From contig CAIVQB010000127.1 in NCBI GenBank assembly GCA_903907925.1, forward strand, positions 1 through 64,000: a DNA stretch of 64,000 bases, in the 5' to 3' direction. This document shows positions 45,464-54,080 of the stretch, piece by piece. Source of the stretch: an uncultured Verrucomicrobiota bacterium (GTDB lineage Bacteria; Verrucomicrobiota; Verrucomicrobiia; Limisphaerales; UBA9464). The notes beneath the pieces are model-generated. The model had not been told where the DNA came from. It was given only the letters and a program-made list of their open reading frames with translations, and did no database searches. Position 1 is the first letter of the stretch; each line of letters begins with the position of its first letter. The translations under genes were made by a program, and so were the position numbers.

Positions 45464-46981
45464 ATGAACCGGAATCTCCTGTCCCTGCGAATCTGGGTCT
45501 GCGTCGTGACGATGCTGGTCTGGACTGCGATCAGTTCCGCTCGGGCGGACGATCCTCCGGCTCTTCAACGCGAATTCCGCGGCATGTGGGTCGCCACCGT
45601 CGGTAACATCGACTGGCCCACACGGTCGGGTCTCACCGTCGCCCAGCAGCAGCAGGAACTGCGATCTCTCCTCGATGGAGCGCGCGGTCTGCATCTCAAT
45701 GTGGTCATCCTCCAGGTCCGGACCGCCTGCGACGCGCTCTATGCCTCCCGCCTTGAGCCCTGGAGCGAATATCTCACCGGTCGAATGGGCCAGGCCCCGG
45801 CAGAAGGATGGGATCCGCTCAAGTTCGCCTGCACCGAGGCCCATGCCCGCGGTCTCGAACTCCACGCCTGGGTCAATCCCTTCCGCGCCCGCTATCATCA
45901 GGCGATATCGCCGATCTCCCAGGACCACGTCAGCGTCCGCCATCCCGACTGGGTGGTCTCCTACGTCCGCCACCTGTGGCTCGATCCGGGCAATCCCAAC
46001 GCCCGCGACTGGTCGTTGAAGGTGATCGCCGACATCGTGCAGCGGTACGACATTGATGGGCTGCACATCGACGACTACTTCTATCCCTATCCCGAAAAAG
46101 TGGGCGGCGTGATGGTGCCGTTCCCGGATGATCTGAGTTACCTGTTCTACCGGCGTCAGGGCGGAACGCTGGAGCGCGACGACTGGCGTCGGGACAACGT
46201 CAGCGGATTCGTTCAACGCCTGAATTCAGTGGTTCACTCCGCCAAGCCTTGGGTGAAATTCGGGATCAGCCCGTTCGGAATCTGGCGTCCGGGATTTCCC
46301 GCGGGCATCAAGGGATTCGACGCCTTCGCCTCCCTCCACGCCGACGCGCGACTATGGCTGCAAAACGGCTGGTGCGACTATTGCACTCCCCAGCTTTACT
46401 GGTCGATGGATCGTCGGGAACAGGGATTCCAACCCCTGCTGCATTGGTGGATCGAACAAAACACCACCGGACGCTGGATTGTCCCCGGCCTGGCCAGCGC
46501 CAGCATCGGAAAGGACCGGCAGGCCGACGATATCGCCCAGCAAATCCGCGCCACACGCCAGGCGACCGGAGCCGCCGGTGTCGTCTTTTGGAATGCCAGC
46601 AGCCTGCGCGACAATTTCGGCGGGGTCGCCACGGGTCTGACCCGGGAGTTGTTCGCGCGTCCGGCGCTCCTGCCAGCGGCACCCTGGCTCAGCCGGAAGG
46701 CACCGGACCGGCCATTGCTGGAAGGACGGTTCCAACCGCGCCAGGGCGTCTTGCGCATTTCATGGAAGCCCACGGGAATCGAACCCAGCGGGGTGCTGGT
46801 GCTCCAATCGCGGACCGGGAGCCAATGGACCTCGGAGACTTTGGGGGCCATCGCCGGGTACCGCGACCTCGTCCGGCGGCGCGACGCCGCGTTTCCCGAC
46901 GAGATCCGCCTCAGCGCCGTCGGCCGCACCGGAGCCATGGGAGAAACAGCGGTTTGGACCCGACCCGATGGCATCCGATGA
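45464..46981 (+). CDS. Secreted glycoside hydrolase-like GHL10 (DUF187/YngK) protein
   Basis: The protein is 505 aa. A signal peptide (about residues 1-28, ending SARAD) is followed by the GHL10 TIM barrel: REFRGMWVATVGNIDWPTR, LNVVILQVRTACDALY, ELHAWVNPFRARY, IDGLHIDDYFYPYP and VKFGISPFGIWRP. The acidic HIDDYF is the presumed catalytic region. The C-terminal 100 residues look like a beta-sandwich. The family cleaves cell-wall or surface polysaccharides. It starts 51 bp after PEP-CTERM copy 2, on the same strand, possibly co-transcribed. Confidence 0.92.
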   Translation: MNRNLLSLRIWVCVVTMLVWTAISSARADDPPALQREFRGMWVATVGNIDWPTRSGLTVAQQQQELRSLLDGARGLHLNVVILQVRTACDALYASRLEPWSEYLTGRMGQAPAEGWDPLKFACTEAHARGLELHAWVNPFRARYHQAISPISQDHVSVRHPDWVVSYVRHLWLDPGNPNARDWSLKVIADIVQRYDIDGLHIDDYFYPYPEKVGGVMVPFPDDLSYLFYRRQGGTLERDDWRRDNVSGFVQRLNSVVHSAKPWVKFGISPFGIWRPGFPAGIKGFDAFASLHADARLWLQNGWCDYCTPQLYWSMDRREQGFQPLLHWWIEQNTTGRWIVPGLASASIGKDRQADDIAQQIRATRQATGAAGVVFWNASSLRDNFGGVATGLTRELFARPALLPAAPWLSRKAPDRPLLEGRFQPRQGVLRISWKPTGIEPSGVLVLQSRTGSQWTSETLGAIAGYRDLVRRRDAAFPDEIRLSAVGRTGAMGETAVWTRPDGIR

Positions 46982-47115
46982 AGGTGGGAACCCGAATTCC
47001 CTGCCGGACGATTTTCCTGATTCCGCCGTCATTCGCGGCTTGAGGCTTGCCGTGTTGCGTCGTCGGGGCTAAAGGGACACGCGTTCCGCATCAATTCCAC
47101 TCTGACGCAACCCTT

Positions 47116-48144
47116 ATGGCCAACGCCTACCACGCTTCGATCGAAGGTGCCCAACACGGTGCCAAATCCCTCGCCCAGTTTCTGGACTACGCCAAGGCCG
47201 CCGGTGCCCAGGGTGCCCAGCCCAGCAATTACATGCTGCAAGGGCCCAAAGGCCTGAAATCGGCCAAGGAGATCCGCGAGACCTTCGCTTCACGGGCCAT
47301 GTTGCTCGATGGCATCAGCGCGCACTGTCCGTTCTGGGTTCATACCAGCGCCTGGACCGGCACGCGTTCCGGCAATCCCTTCATCCCCGCCGACATTGCC
47401 AAGCTGCCGGCGGACAAGATTGAGAAGTGGCACGAGACCTATCTCCTGAAGCTGATGGATCTCTCCGCCGAACTCGGCATCAAGATCATGCCGATGTTCT
47501 GGGGTGTCGCTTATGGTTGGGAACTGGCTTCCGGATATCCTTGGGGATTCTGGAGCGGCGGCGGCTTCGATCTTTTGGAGGAGGGCAAGGAACGCTTCGT
47601 CAAGAAGACCGCCAAGCTCCGCCGGCACGCGAACGAGTTGGGAATCAAACTGGCCCACGAGATCCATCCGGGAACCGCCGCGATGTGCGCCGACGATTTC
47701 CTCGCTCTGGTGAAAATCTGCGACAACGATCCCTGCCTCGCGGTCAATGCCGACCCCAGTCACTGCTGGGAGGGCGAGTCCTGGGAAAGCCGCTTCCTCA
47801 AGGTCGGACCGTACATCTACGCGGCTCACGTGAAGAATTTCGTCGTGCGCCCCGGCTTCCCGCTTCGCGCCATGGAACCGAGCTGGCCCAAGCGCGCCAT
47901 GCAGTTCACCGACCTCGGCTCCGGCGACCTCAACATGCAGCGCTACGTCGAACTGCTGCTCGCGGTCGGCTACAAGGATCGCTACACCAAGCTGCAGGGA
48001 ACGGCTTCCGCACCGCTGGTGGTTGAGGCTGAGTCCGCCCACAAGGAGCTCGATTACTGCTCAGCCGACGGCGTGCGTTATGTGGCCGACAATCTCTGTT
48101 TTCCGCAAGCGGCGGGTAGTTTCGAAGAAGGCATGGGTGCCTGA
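47116..48144 (+). CDS. Sugar phosphate isomerase/epimerase (xylose-isomerase-like TIM barrel)
   Basis: The protein is 342 aa from MANAYHASIEGAQHG. AP-endonuclease-2-type barrel motifs include LAHEIHPGTAAM (metal-binding E and H), LAVNADPSHCWEG (D and H) and YAAHVKNF. Related proteins isomerise or epimerise sugars, inositols or hydroxypyruvate. It stands alone with its own terminator. The substrate is unknown. Confidence 0.85.
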   Translation: MANAYHASIEGAQHGAKSLAQFLDYAKAAGAQGAQPSNYMLQGPKGLKSAKEIRETFASRAMLLDGISAHCPFWVHTSAWTGTRSGNPFIPADIAKLPADKIEKWHETYLLKLMDLSAELGIKIMPMFWGVAYGWELASGYPWGFWSGGGFDLLEEGKERFVKKTAKLRRHANELGIKLAHEIHPGTAAMCADDFLALVKICDNDPCLAVNADPSHCWEGESWESRFLKVGPYIYAAHVKNFVVRPGFPLRAMEPSWPKRAMQFTDLGSGDLNMQRYVELLLAVGYKDRYTKLQGTASAPLVVEAESAHKELDYCSADGVRYVADNLCFPQAAGSFEEGMGA

Positions 48145-48174
48145 CCGCGCCGGCCGTTTTGGAACGCTTTCACG

Positions 48175-48205
48175 AAACGGGCGCCGGTTCTCGGCGCCCG
48201 TTTTC
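48175..48205 (+). terminator. Rho-independent terminator after sugar isomerase gene
   Basis: AAACGGGCGCCG (48175-48186) and CGGCGCCCGTTT (48192-48203) form a 12-bp stem with a 5-nt loop, ending in a short T-run, 30 bp after the stop codon. Confidence 0.88.
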
Positions 48206-48242
48206 GTTGGAAGAACGTTCAAGCGCCGCTCTCCGCCCCGCC

Positions 48243-49001
48243 ATGGCGTCGACCGCACCCACCACCGTCACTCTCGCCGATGGCCTCGTTCTGGACGCCC
48301 GACGCTGCGTCTACCTGCCCAGTTCCCAAACCCTGGCGGTCGCCGATCTCCATCTGGGATACGTCTGGTCCCGTCGCACCCGGGGCGCACTGCTCCCCAT
48401 CGCCACACCCGATGACACGATCGATCGGCTGACCAGGCTTCGCGACGCCTACCAACCGCGTCGACTCGTCGTGTTGGGAGACATCGTCCACGAAGCGCTG
48501 GATCTTCCCGTTCTGCAGCAACTGTTGAAGGAACTGTGCGAGATTTGGGCGACCGGGACGGAGCTGATTTTCTGTCTCGGAAATCACGATCGACACCTCG
48601 AACAACGGCTGCGCGACTGGAAGCTGCCCGCATCCTGCCGACCGCATCTCGACACCGACGGATACCGCCTGATCCACGGCGACGGACCGATTCCCTCCCT
48701 CGCCGGAGATTCGTTCGCCTTGGGTGCCAAGGAAGAACTTCCCTGCATCATCGGACACGAACATCCGGCTCTGACGCTCGGGGACGGCGTGGCGTCGCGG
48801 GTCAAATGCCCGGCGTTTCTGGTGACCGACGGACTGATTGTGCTGCCCGCCTTCTCATTCTGGGCGGCGGGCAGTGAATTCGGCCGGCAACCGTTTCTCG
48901 GTCCACTGGCTCGCCGCGCTCTATTCCACACCGCCTACGCCTGCGCCGGCCCGCGCCTACTTCGAATGCCGTTGCGCGGGAAGTCTTCCAGCGACCGGTA
49001 G
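48243..49001 (+). CDS. Ligase-associated-type metallophosphoesterase (PdeM-like)
   Basis: The protein is 252 aa from MASTAPTTVTLADG. The calcineurin-type metal motifs are in order: VADLHLGY, VVLGDIVHEA, CLGNHDRHLE and IIGHEHPALTLG. This order and length match the PdeM branch, often linked to a DNA-repair ligase and DEAD helicase; those partners are not seen here. Activity is likely on nucleotides or DNA ends. The upstream track extension lies in the preceding terminator. Confidence 0.88.
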   Translation: MASTAPTTVTLADGLVLDARRCVYLPSSQTLAVADLHLGYVWSRRTRGALLPIATPDDTIDRLTRLRDAYQPRRLVVLGDIVHEALDLPVLQQLLKELCEIWATGTELIFCLGNHDRHLEQRLRDWKLPASCRPHLDTDGYRLIHGDGPIPSLAGDSFALGAKEELPCIIGHEHPALTLGDGVASRVKCPAFLVTDGLIVLPAFSFWAAGSEFGRQPFLGPLARRALFHTAYACAGPRLLRMPLRGKSSSDR

Positions 49002-49081
49002 AAATAAGCAGTGGCTTCCGTTCAATTGGAATCAGAGCCGCATTGCGTTCCCCCTCCGCTTGAGGTTTCGATTCCGCCCGG

Positions 49082-49825
49082 ATGAAAGCCGTCATTCTCG
49101 CCGCTGGAAAAGGAACCCGCATGAAGGACCTCACCCAGGAGGTTCCCAAACCCATGCTGCGGGTTCACGGACGTCCCATCCTCGAACACATCATCGCCGG
49201 ACTCACCGCCGCCGGAATCCACGAGGTCTGCGTGATCACCGGATGGCGTGCCGATGTCATCGAGAGCCATTTCGGCGATGGAAGCCGGTTCGGTTGCCGG
49301 ATCGCCTACGCCCGACAGACGGTTCAAGACGGCACCGGCAAGGCCGCCGAACCCGCGCGCAGTTTTCTCGGCGACTCCGATTTTCTCCTGACCTATGGCG
49401 ACATCCTCGTGCGTCCCGAGACATACCGCGAGATGCGCGACCGCTGGGTGACCGACACCTTCTCCGCGCTGTTGACGGTCACCGAGGGGCAGGACGTCAC
49501 CCAGGGCGGGCTGAATTTCTTCGACGATCGATTCTGCCTCACCCGGTTGATCGAAAAACCATCGCCGGACCAACTCGAAAACCTGCGCGCCACCGGCTGG
49601 CTGAAGCCCGGACAACCGGTGTGGTACAACGCCGGCATCTATCTGTTCCGTCCCGATCTCTTCGACTTCACCACGCGATTGCGGAAATCACCCCGCGGCG
49701 AATACGAACTGACCGACGCGATCACCGCGATGCTCGATGCCGGCCGGGTGATCGCGGGGTTGAAGATCGCCGGTCGCTGGGTCGATGTCCGCGACCCGGC
49801 AATTCTCGCCAGTCTTCAGGGCTGA
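49082..49825 (+). CDS. Sugar nucleotidyltransferase (NTP_transferase family)
   Basis: The protein is 247 aa. MKAVILAAGKGTRM is the nucleotide-binding signature, EVPKPMLRVHGRPILEHII carries the conserved lysine, and LLTYGDILV the Mg-binding Asp. Length and motifs match glucose-1-phosphate cytidylyltransferase and mannose-1-phosphate guanylyltransferase relatives. It makes an NDP-sugar, possibly for the surface glycan. The exact sugar is not inferable. Confidence 0.9.
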   Translation: MKAVILAAGKGTRMKDLTQEVPKPMLRVHGRPILEHIIAGLTAAGIHEVCVITGWRADVIESHFGDGSRFGCRIAYARQTVQDGTGKAAEPARSFLGDSDFLLTYGDILVRPETYREMRDRWVTDTFSALLTVTEGQDVTQGGLNFFDDRFCLTRLIEKPSPDQLENLRATGWLKPGQPVWYNAGIYLFRPDLFDFTTRLRKSPRGEYELTDAITAMLDAGRVIAGLKIAGRWVDVRDPAILASLQG

Positions 49826-49846
49826 CCCCTCCCACTTCCCCTGCCC

Positions 49847-50941
49847 ATGTCCGACCCACTGCCGCAGGATGACGGCATGGATACGGCAACCCAGAACCAC
49901 CGCGGGACGCCGCTTCAACCGGGCAACCGGTTCACGTCCCTGCATCGGGAGCGCGAAATGGATCTGGAGGACCTGGATCCCGCGCTGGAACCGCTCCCGC
50001 GGACAGAATTCCTGGCGGACACCACCGGTTCAGTCCTCAACCGGAACGACAGCCCCGATCTGGGATTCGATTTCGGACTCAATCCGTACCGGGGCTGCGA
50101 ACACGGTTGCATCTATTGCTACGCGCGGCCGTTCCACGAATTCCTCGGCTGGAGCAGCGGACTCGATTTCGAGACCCGGATCCTGGTGAAACACGAGGCT
50201 CCGGAACGTCTGCGGGCGGAATTCGCCTCATCACGTTGGAAGCCACAGGTCGTCGCCCTGAGCGGCGTCACCGATTGCTATCAGCCGGTGGAACGCCGTT
50301 TGAAACTGACCCGCCGGTGCCTGGAGGTGTTCGCCGAGTTCCGCAACCCGGTCGGCATCATCACCAAGAACGCCCTGGTGGCCCGCGATGTCGACATCCT
50401 GAGCCGGTTGGCGGCCTTTCAAGCGGTGTCGGTCGCGGTTTCCTTAACCACGCTCGATTCCGGACTACGCGCCATCCTGGAACCCCGGACCTCACCCCCG
50501 GCCGCGAGGTTGGCGGCCATTCGACGCCTGTCCGCAGCGGGCATTCCCACCGGAGTGATGATCGCTCCGGTGATTCCCGGCATCAACGATCACGAAATCC
50601 CCGCCCTCGTTTCGGCCGCGGCGGCGGCGGGAGCGACCTTCGCCAGCAAGGTTGTGCTCCGTCTTCCACATTCGGTCGGGCCGCTGTTCGAAGATTGGCT
50701 GGACCGGCACTTTCCTGATCGCAAGGAAAAGGTCCTCAATCAGATTCGTTCCCTGCGCGGGGGTGAACTGAACGATAACCGGTTCGGTTCCCGCATGCGG
50801 GGTGAAGGACCGCTGGCCGAACAGATTTCAAAACTGTTCGGCGTGGCCTGCCGTCGGTCCGGGCTCAACAGCCGGCATCCGGAATTATCAACGGCCGGGT
50901 TTCGAAGAATGCAGCCCGGTCAGGGTGAATTGTTCGGTTGA
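49847..50941 (+). CDS. Radical SAM protein, spore-photolyase-like (Rv2578c/PA0069 family)
   Basis: The protein is 364 aa. NPYRGCEHGCIYCYARPFHEF holds the CxxxCxYC iron-sulfur motif characteristic of the PA0069/Rv2578c branch. Later blocks VALSGVTDCYQPVERRLKLT, ITKNALVARDVDIL and IAPVIPGINDHEIPALV are also typical. The family's function is unknown; relation to DNA photoproduct lyase is by fold only. It begins 21 bp after the nucleotidyltransferase stop, which may be chance co-transcription. Confidence 0.92.
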   Translation: MSDPLPQDDGMDTATQNHRGTPLQPGNRFTSLHREREMDLEDLDPALEPLPRTEFLADTTGSVLNRNDSPDLGFDFGLNPYRGCEHGCIYCYARPFHEFLGWSSGLDFETRILVKHEAPERLRAEFASSRWKPQVVALSGVTDCYQPVERRLKLTRRCLEVFAEFRNPVGIITKNALVARDVDILSRLAAFQAVSVAVSLTTLDSGLRAILEPRTSPPAARLAAIRRLSAAGIPTGVMIAPVIPGINDHEIPALVSAAAAAGATFASKVVLRLPHSVGPLFEDWLDRHFPDRKEKVLNQIRSLRGGELNDNRFGSRMRGEGPLAEQISKLFGVACRRSGLNSRHPELSTAGFRRMQPGQGELFG

Positions 50942-50943
50942 TG

Positions 50944-50996
50944 ACGGAATGGACCGAGGTGACAGGATGAACGGAATGGACGAAATAATATTTCCC
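50944..50996. repeat. Partial CACGGATT-family repeat (copy F, fragment)
   Basis: GACGGAATGGACCGAGG and GACAGGATGAACGGAATGGAC resemble the internal GACAGAATGAACGGAATGAAC segment of copies C and D. The outer CACGGATT ends are missing. It lies between the radical SAM gene and the convergent outer-membrane protein gene. Confidence 0.45.
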
Positions 50997-51031
50997 GTCC
51001 GAGCCGCGGGTCGGCCAATTTGGGCTTCCGG

Positions 51032-52072
51032 TCAGAACATCAGGTTGACGCCGAGGACGCCGCCGTAGTTCGAGCCGAGATTGAATCGCGCTTCCCGGCC
51101 CGGAACGATGACCGAGACGCTGGTCGAGTACTGCCAGTCGGCACCGGCATACAGACCGACATGCTGGGTCAGGCGGTATTGAAGCCGGAGCTGGCTGTAA
51201 ACACCGGGCGACCAATGCGCACCGTTGCTGTGGGATTTCAAAACGGTCGCGGCCGGCAGCGACTGATCCACGTAGGCCAGCGATTCCGTCAGGTCCCAGC
51301 TCGAAGAACTGTAGACCGTGGCGTAGCCGGCGCTGAAACCCAGGCTGAGCCGGCCGGTCAGGGGCATTTCAAACCAGGGTCCAATCCGCAGGGTGTGAAA
51401 ATCCGTCTCCAACCGGCTGTCGACCGTGGCGGTGGCTGCAGAACTGATCGTCGAATGCGTGGACGGAGTCAGGCTCAGCAGCGGTCCCGGCCCTTGCAGT
51501 GTTCCCAAATAAGGCGCGATCGGCGCGACAACGCCATTCAGCGGGTAACCATCAATGGTCTCAACAGCGGTACCGGTGGCGACGGCATGTTCCGAACTGG
51601 AGAAGGTGCTCATGCTGTAGCCCGCCTCAAATCCAAACTTCACCTCGCGACGCCAGAGATTGAAGCGCATGAATTCGAATCCGGAGACGATTTCGCCCCC
51701 GAAGCGGGGATCATCCCGAAGCGAACTGGACGAGCCGACCCGGGGCGTGCCGTCGATCCGCTGGAACACCACATCGTTCCCTTGAAGCTGCGACCCCGAG
51801 TTGTAGCCCCAGTTCCATGTCGTCGCGGCGCTGCCGCCGACGTCCGGCTTCACGTAGCCGTTGTCGTAGATTCCCACGCCGGCCAGCGGTGCCACCTGCG
51901 TGTCGCGAATCTGCGCCCTCACACCGGCCGACACCCGGCCACCCAATCGGATGAACCACCCGCTCTGATCGGGGTCATCAAGGACATCCGCCGCCTGCAG
52001 GAGCGCGGTGGCGGAAGAAAGGCCGAGAACACAGGCGGCGGTGCGGGAAGTGAGAATACGGGAGGGCTTCAT
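51032..52072 (-). CDS. Putative outer-membrane beta-barrel protein
   Basis: The protein is 346 aa. A signal peptide ends near LLQAAD (about residue 28). The rest is alternating hydrophobic/polar strands, many ending in aromatic residues (WFIRLGGRVSAGVRAQI, LRIGPWFEMPLTGRLSLGFS), and the chain ends in Phe (GVLGVNLMF) as outer-membrane barrels do. I see no enzyme motif. It lies 49 bp after the Ig-like gene in the same direction, so the two may be co-transcribed. Confidence 0.78.
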   Translation of the reverse strand: MKPSRILTSRTAACVLGLSSATALLQAADVLDDPDQSGWFIRLGGRVSAGVRAQIRDTQVAPLAGVGIYDNGYVKPDVGGSAATTWNWGYNSGSQLQGNDVVFQRIDGTPRVGSSSSLRDDPRFGGEIVSGFEFMRFNLWRREVKFGFEAGYSMSTFSSSEHAVATGTAVETIDGYPLNGVVAPIAPYLGTLQGPGPLLSLTPSTHSTISSAATATVDSRLETDFHTLRIGPWFEMPLTGRLSLGFSAGYATVYSSSSWDLTESLAYVDQSLPAATVLKSHSNGAHWSPGVYSQLRLQYRLTQHVGLYAGADWQYSTSVSVIVPGREARFNLGSNYGGVLGVNLMF

Positions 52073-52121
52073 GCGAGGTGGAGCAGTTCGATTGCGGTGC
52101 GGAGACGATCAGCGACGGAAA

Positions 52122-53789
52122 TCAACGCGTCTCCAGTACCCGATAAAAACGGGCACCGGCCTTCGGAGCGGACAGCGTCTTGGGCGGGCCGTTGTCCAGC
52201 CATTGGATGCTGGACCCAGTGCCAGGGATGGAAGGAAGCGCGGTGAAAATCGCCGCTGCATTGGTTCCCGAAAAGTCGGCGACCTGATTGGCGTACTGAA
52301 CGAAATACCGTCGATCCGATCGGGTGGCGAATTCCACCAGGAATCCCTGGGGCACAAACCGGTTGGTAATGACGTCGAGCAGCGTCCCCGCCGGCGGTGC
52401 CGCGAGGGTGATGGCCGCGCCATACGGCGTCAGCACCGGCACCGGCAGGGTGACCCGGTCAGGAACGTAGTACTCGGCCGTCAGTGATCGGGTTTCGCCC
52501 GGGGCCAACGCGCCGGCGGTGATGAAGCTCGCACCCGCAGCCAGGTATCCCTGCGCGTTCTGATTGACGATGGTGTTGGTTTTGGAATCCACACCCAGCG
52601 GGGCGATGGTGACGAACACGCCGTCGAGGATGGAGTTTCCGGGATTCACCAATTCGACAGTCTGCTCGAAGAGGCCGGTCTGGGGATTCAACTGCAACGG
52701 CGACGCCGGCCCGGTGAACACCGGAGGCACGGCGGCGAGGATGGCAATCGTCGAGTTGGTGATGAGCAGCGCGGAATTGGTCGAATTGGTGGAGACCAAC
52801 GCCGGACCAAAGAACAGCGATTGGGGCACTCCGGTCAGGCCCACTTTTCCAAAAAACCGGTTGGTCGCGCCCGGCACCACGGTAGCGCTGATGTTGCCAA
52901 TTTGATTCTCACCCGGAATCGGTGCGGCGGGTGGTGCATAGACGGCGGTGACACCGAGGGCTCCGGCGGCCAGTTGGGAGGCATCACTCGACCACGTGAT
53001 CCCGTCCGTCGAGTCGGGGGAGAACACCACATTGGTGTAGACCGTCGGGTCGAAGGTCATGCTGAACGAAAGTTGAGTCTCCGTTCCATGACCGGTGTAG
53101 AGGATCGGGAAAATGGCATCCACCGACGAGATCCGCGGCGGCCCGATTCGGATCGCCGGATCGGGGAGCGCCAGAACGGTCAGGACCCCAAACGCGCTGG
53201 AAGAACCATAGGCATTGGTGATCGTGGCCGTATAAACACCGGCGTTGGTGAAGTCGACCGAGGCCAGCGTGAAGGTATTGTTGGTGGCGTTGGTGAGGGT
53301 GGTGGCACCGAACAGCCATTGGAGGGTGACCGGCGGCGTGCCGTCGGGAACAGCGGTAAAGCTCGCCGATTGGCCGACAAACACCGACAGGTTGACCGGG
53401 GTGCTCGAGAAGATCGCCGGAACATTGACCGCGAGGATCGCCGCCGCGGAGTCGGTGAATCCGGACCCGTTGGTCACCCGCACCTTGTAACTCCCGGCAT
53501 CCGCAGCACCCGCCACGATGAAGGTGTAGGTGCTGTTGGTCGCGGCATCGACGTTGGTCCCGTTCTTGAGCCATTGATAGCTCAACGGGGCGGCACCGGT
53601 GGCCGCGACCGTGAAGACCACCGCGTTGGTGCCCGCCACGACCGTCTGGCTGGCCGGTTGGGTGGAAATAATCGGCACGCCCTGTGCCAGCGCGCGGCCG
53701 GCATTCCAGCCCGGGAGCAGGGACAGAACGAGAACGAGGCAGTGAAGCCCGCGTGGGAGAGTCGAGAACGGCAGTTTCGAGAAACGCAT
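52122..53789 (-). CDS. Secreted protein with immunoglobulin-like repeats
   Basis: The protein is 555 aa from the ATG MRFSKLPFSTLPRG; the track start is a GTG 6 codons earlier. A signal peptide ends near ALAQG (about residue 37). At least two Ig-like repeats follow, each of the form PxxQTVVAGTNAVVFTVAATG...YQWLKNG...DAGSYKVRVTN. The rest contains further beta-rich blocks and a cohesin- or IPT-like segment near IRIGPPRISSVDAIFPIL. It is likely an extracellular adhesion or matrix protein. No catalytic motif is seen. Confidence 0.82.
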   Translation of the reverse strand: MRFSKLPFSTLPRGLHCLVLVLSLLPGWNAGRALAQGVPIISTQPASQTVVAGTNAVVFTVAATGAAPLSYQWLKNGTNVDAATNSTYTFIVAGAADAGSYKVRVTNGSGFTDSAAAILAVNVPAIFSSTPVNLSVFVGQSASFTAVPDGTPPVTLQWLFGATTLTNATNNTFTLASVDFTNAGVYTATITNAYGSSSAFGVLTVLALPDPAIRIGPPRISSVDAIFPILYTGHGTETQLSFSMTFDPTVYTNVVFSPDSTDGITWSSDASQLAAGALGVTAVYAPPAAPIPGENQIGNISATVVPGATNRFFGKVGLTGVPQSLFFGPALVSTNSTNSALLITNSTIAILAAVPPVFTGPASPLQLNPQTGLFEQTVELVNPGNSILDGVFVTIAPLGVDSKTNTIVNQNAQGYLAAGASFITAGALAPGETRSLTAEYYVPDRVTLPVPVLTPYGAAITLAAPPAGTLLDVITNRFVPQGFLVEFATRSDRRYFVQYANQVADFSGTNAAAIFTALPSIPGTGSSIQWLDNGPPKTLSAPKAGARFYRVLETR

Positions 53790-53942
53790 CAGAGAAAAGG
53801 ATTCCACAGCCCGGGTCCCCCGGACCGGGCCACGGAACTTCCGACGAAGGCACCCCGTCGGGCAAGTGAAACTTTTGAAACCCCGCGCCTAGGACGGAAC
53901 CACCACCGCGCACCGCAGGAAACGATTCGGAAGCCGCCAAAG

Positions 53943-54043
53943 AGGACACGGATTTCACGAATTAACACGGATTTTTGAAGAACGGAGCAGACCGAATCCG
54001 TTCCGCGACTCAGGAATCCGCGTCAATCAGTGAAATCTGAGTC
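53943..54043. repeat. Dispersed CACGGATT-type repeat, copy E
   Basis: GAGGACACGGATTTCACGAA and AACACGGATTTTTGAAGAAC at the left, CCGAATCCGTTCCGCGACTC and GGAATCCGCGTCAATCAGTG at the right. It lies between the divergent-side Ig-like gene's upstream region and the 3' end of glgC. Confidence 0.72.
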
Positions 54044-54080
54044 TTGTCTTCCCGTTCGTCCCCGCGCGGGAAGGCCTGCT

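Noticed and set aside
44624-46216. 530-aa minus-strand ORF across a PEP-CTERM gene and the GHL10 gene
   Set aside because: It is opposite two clear genes and has no domain motif; low-complexity Gly/Arg/Asp text is typical of GC-rich shadows.
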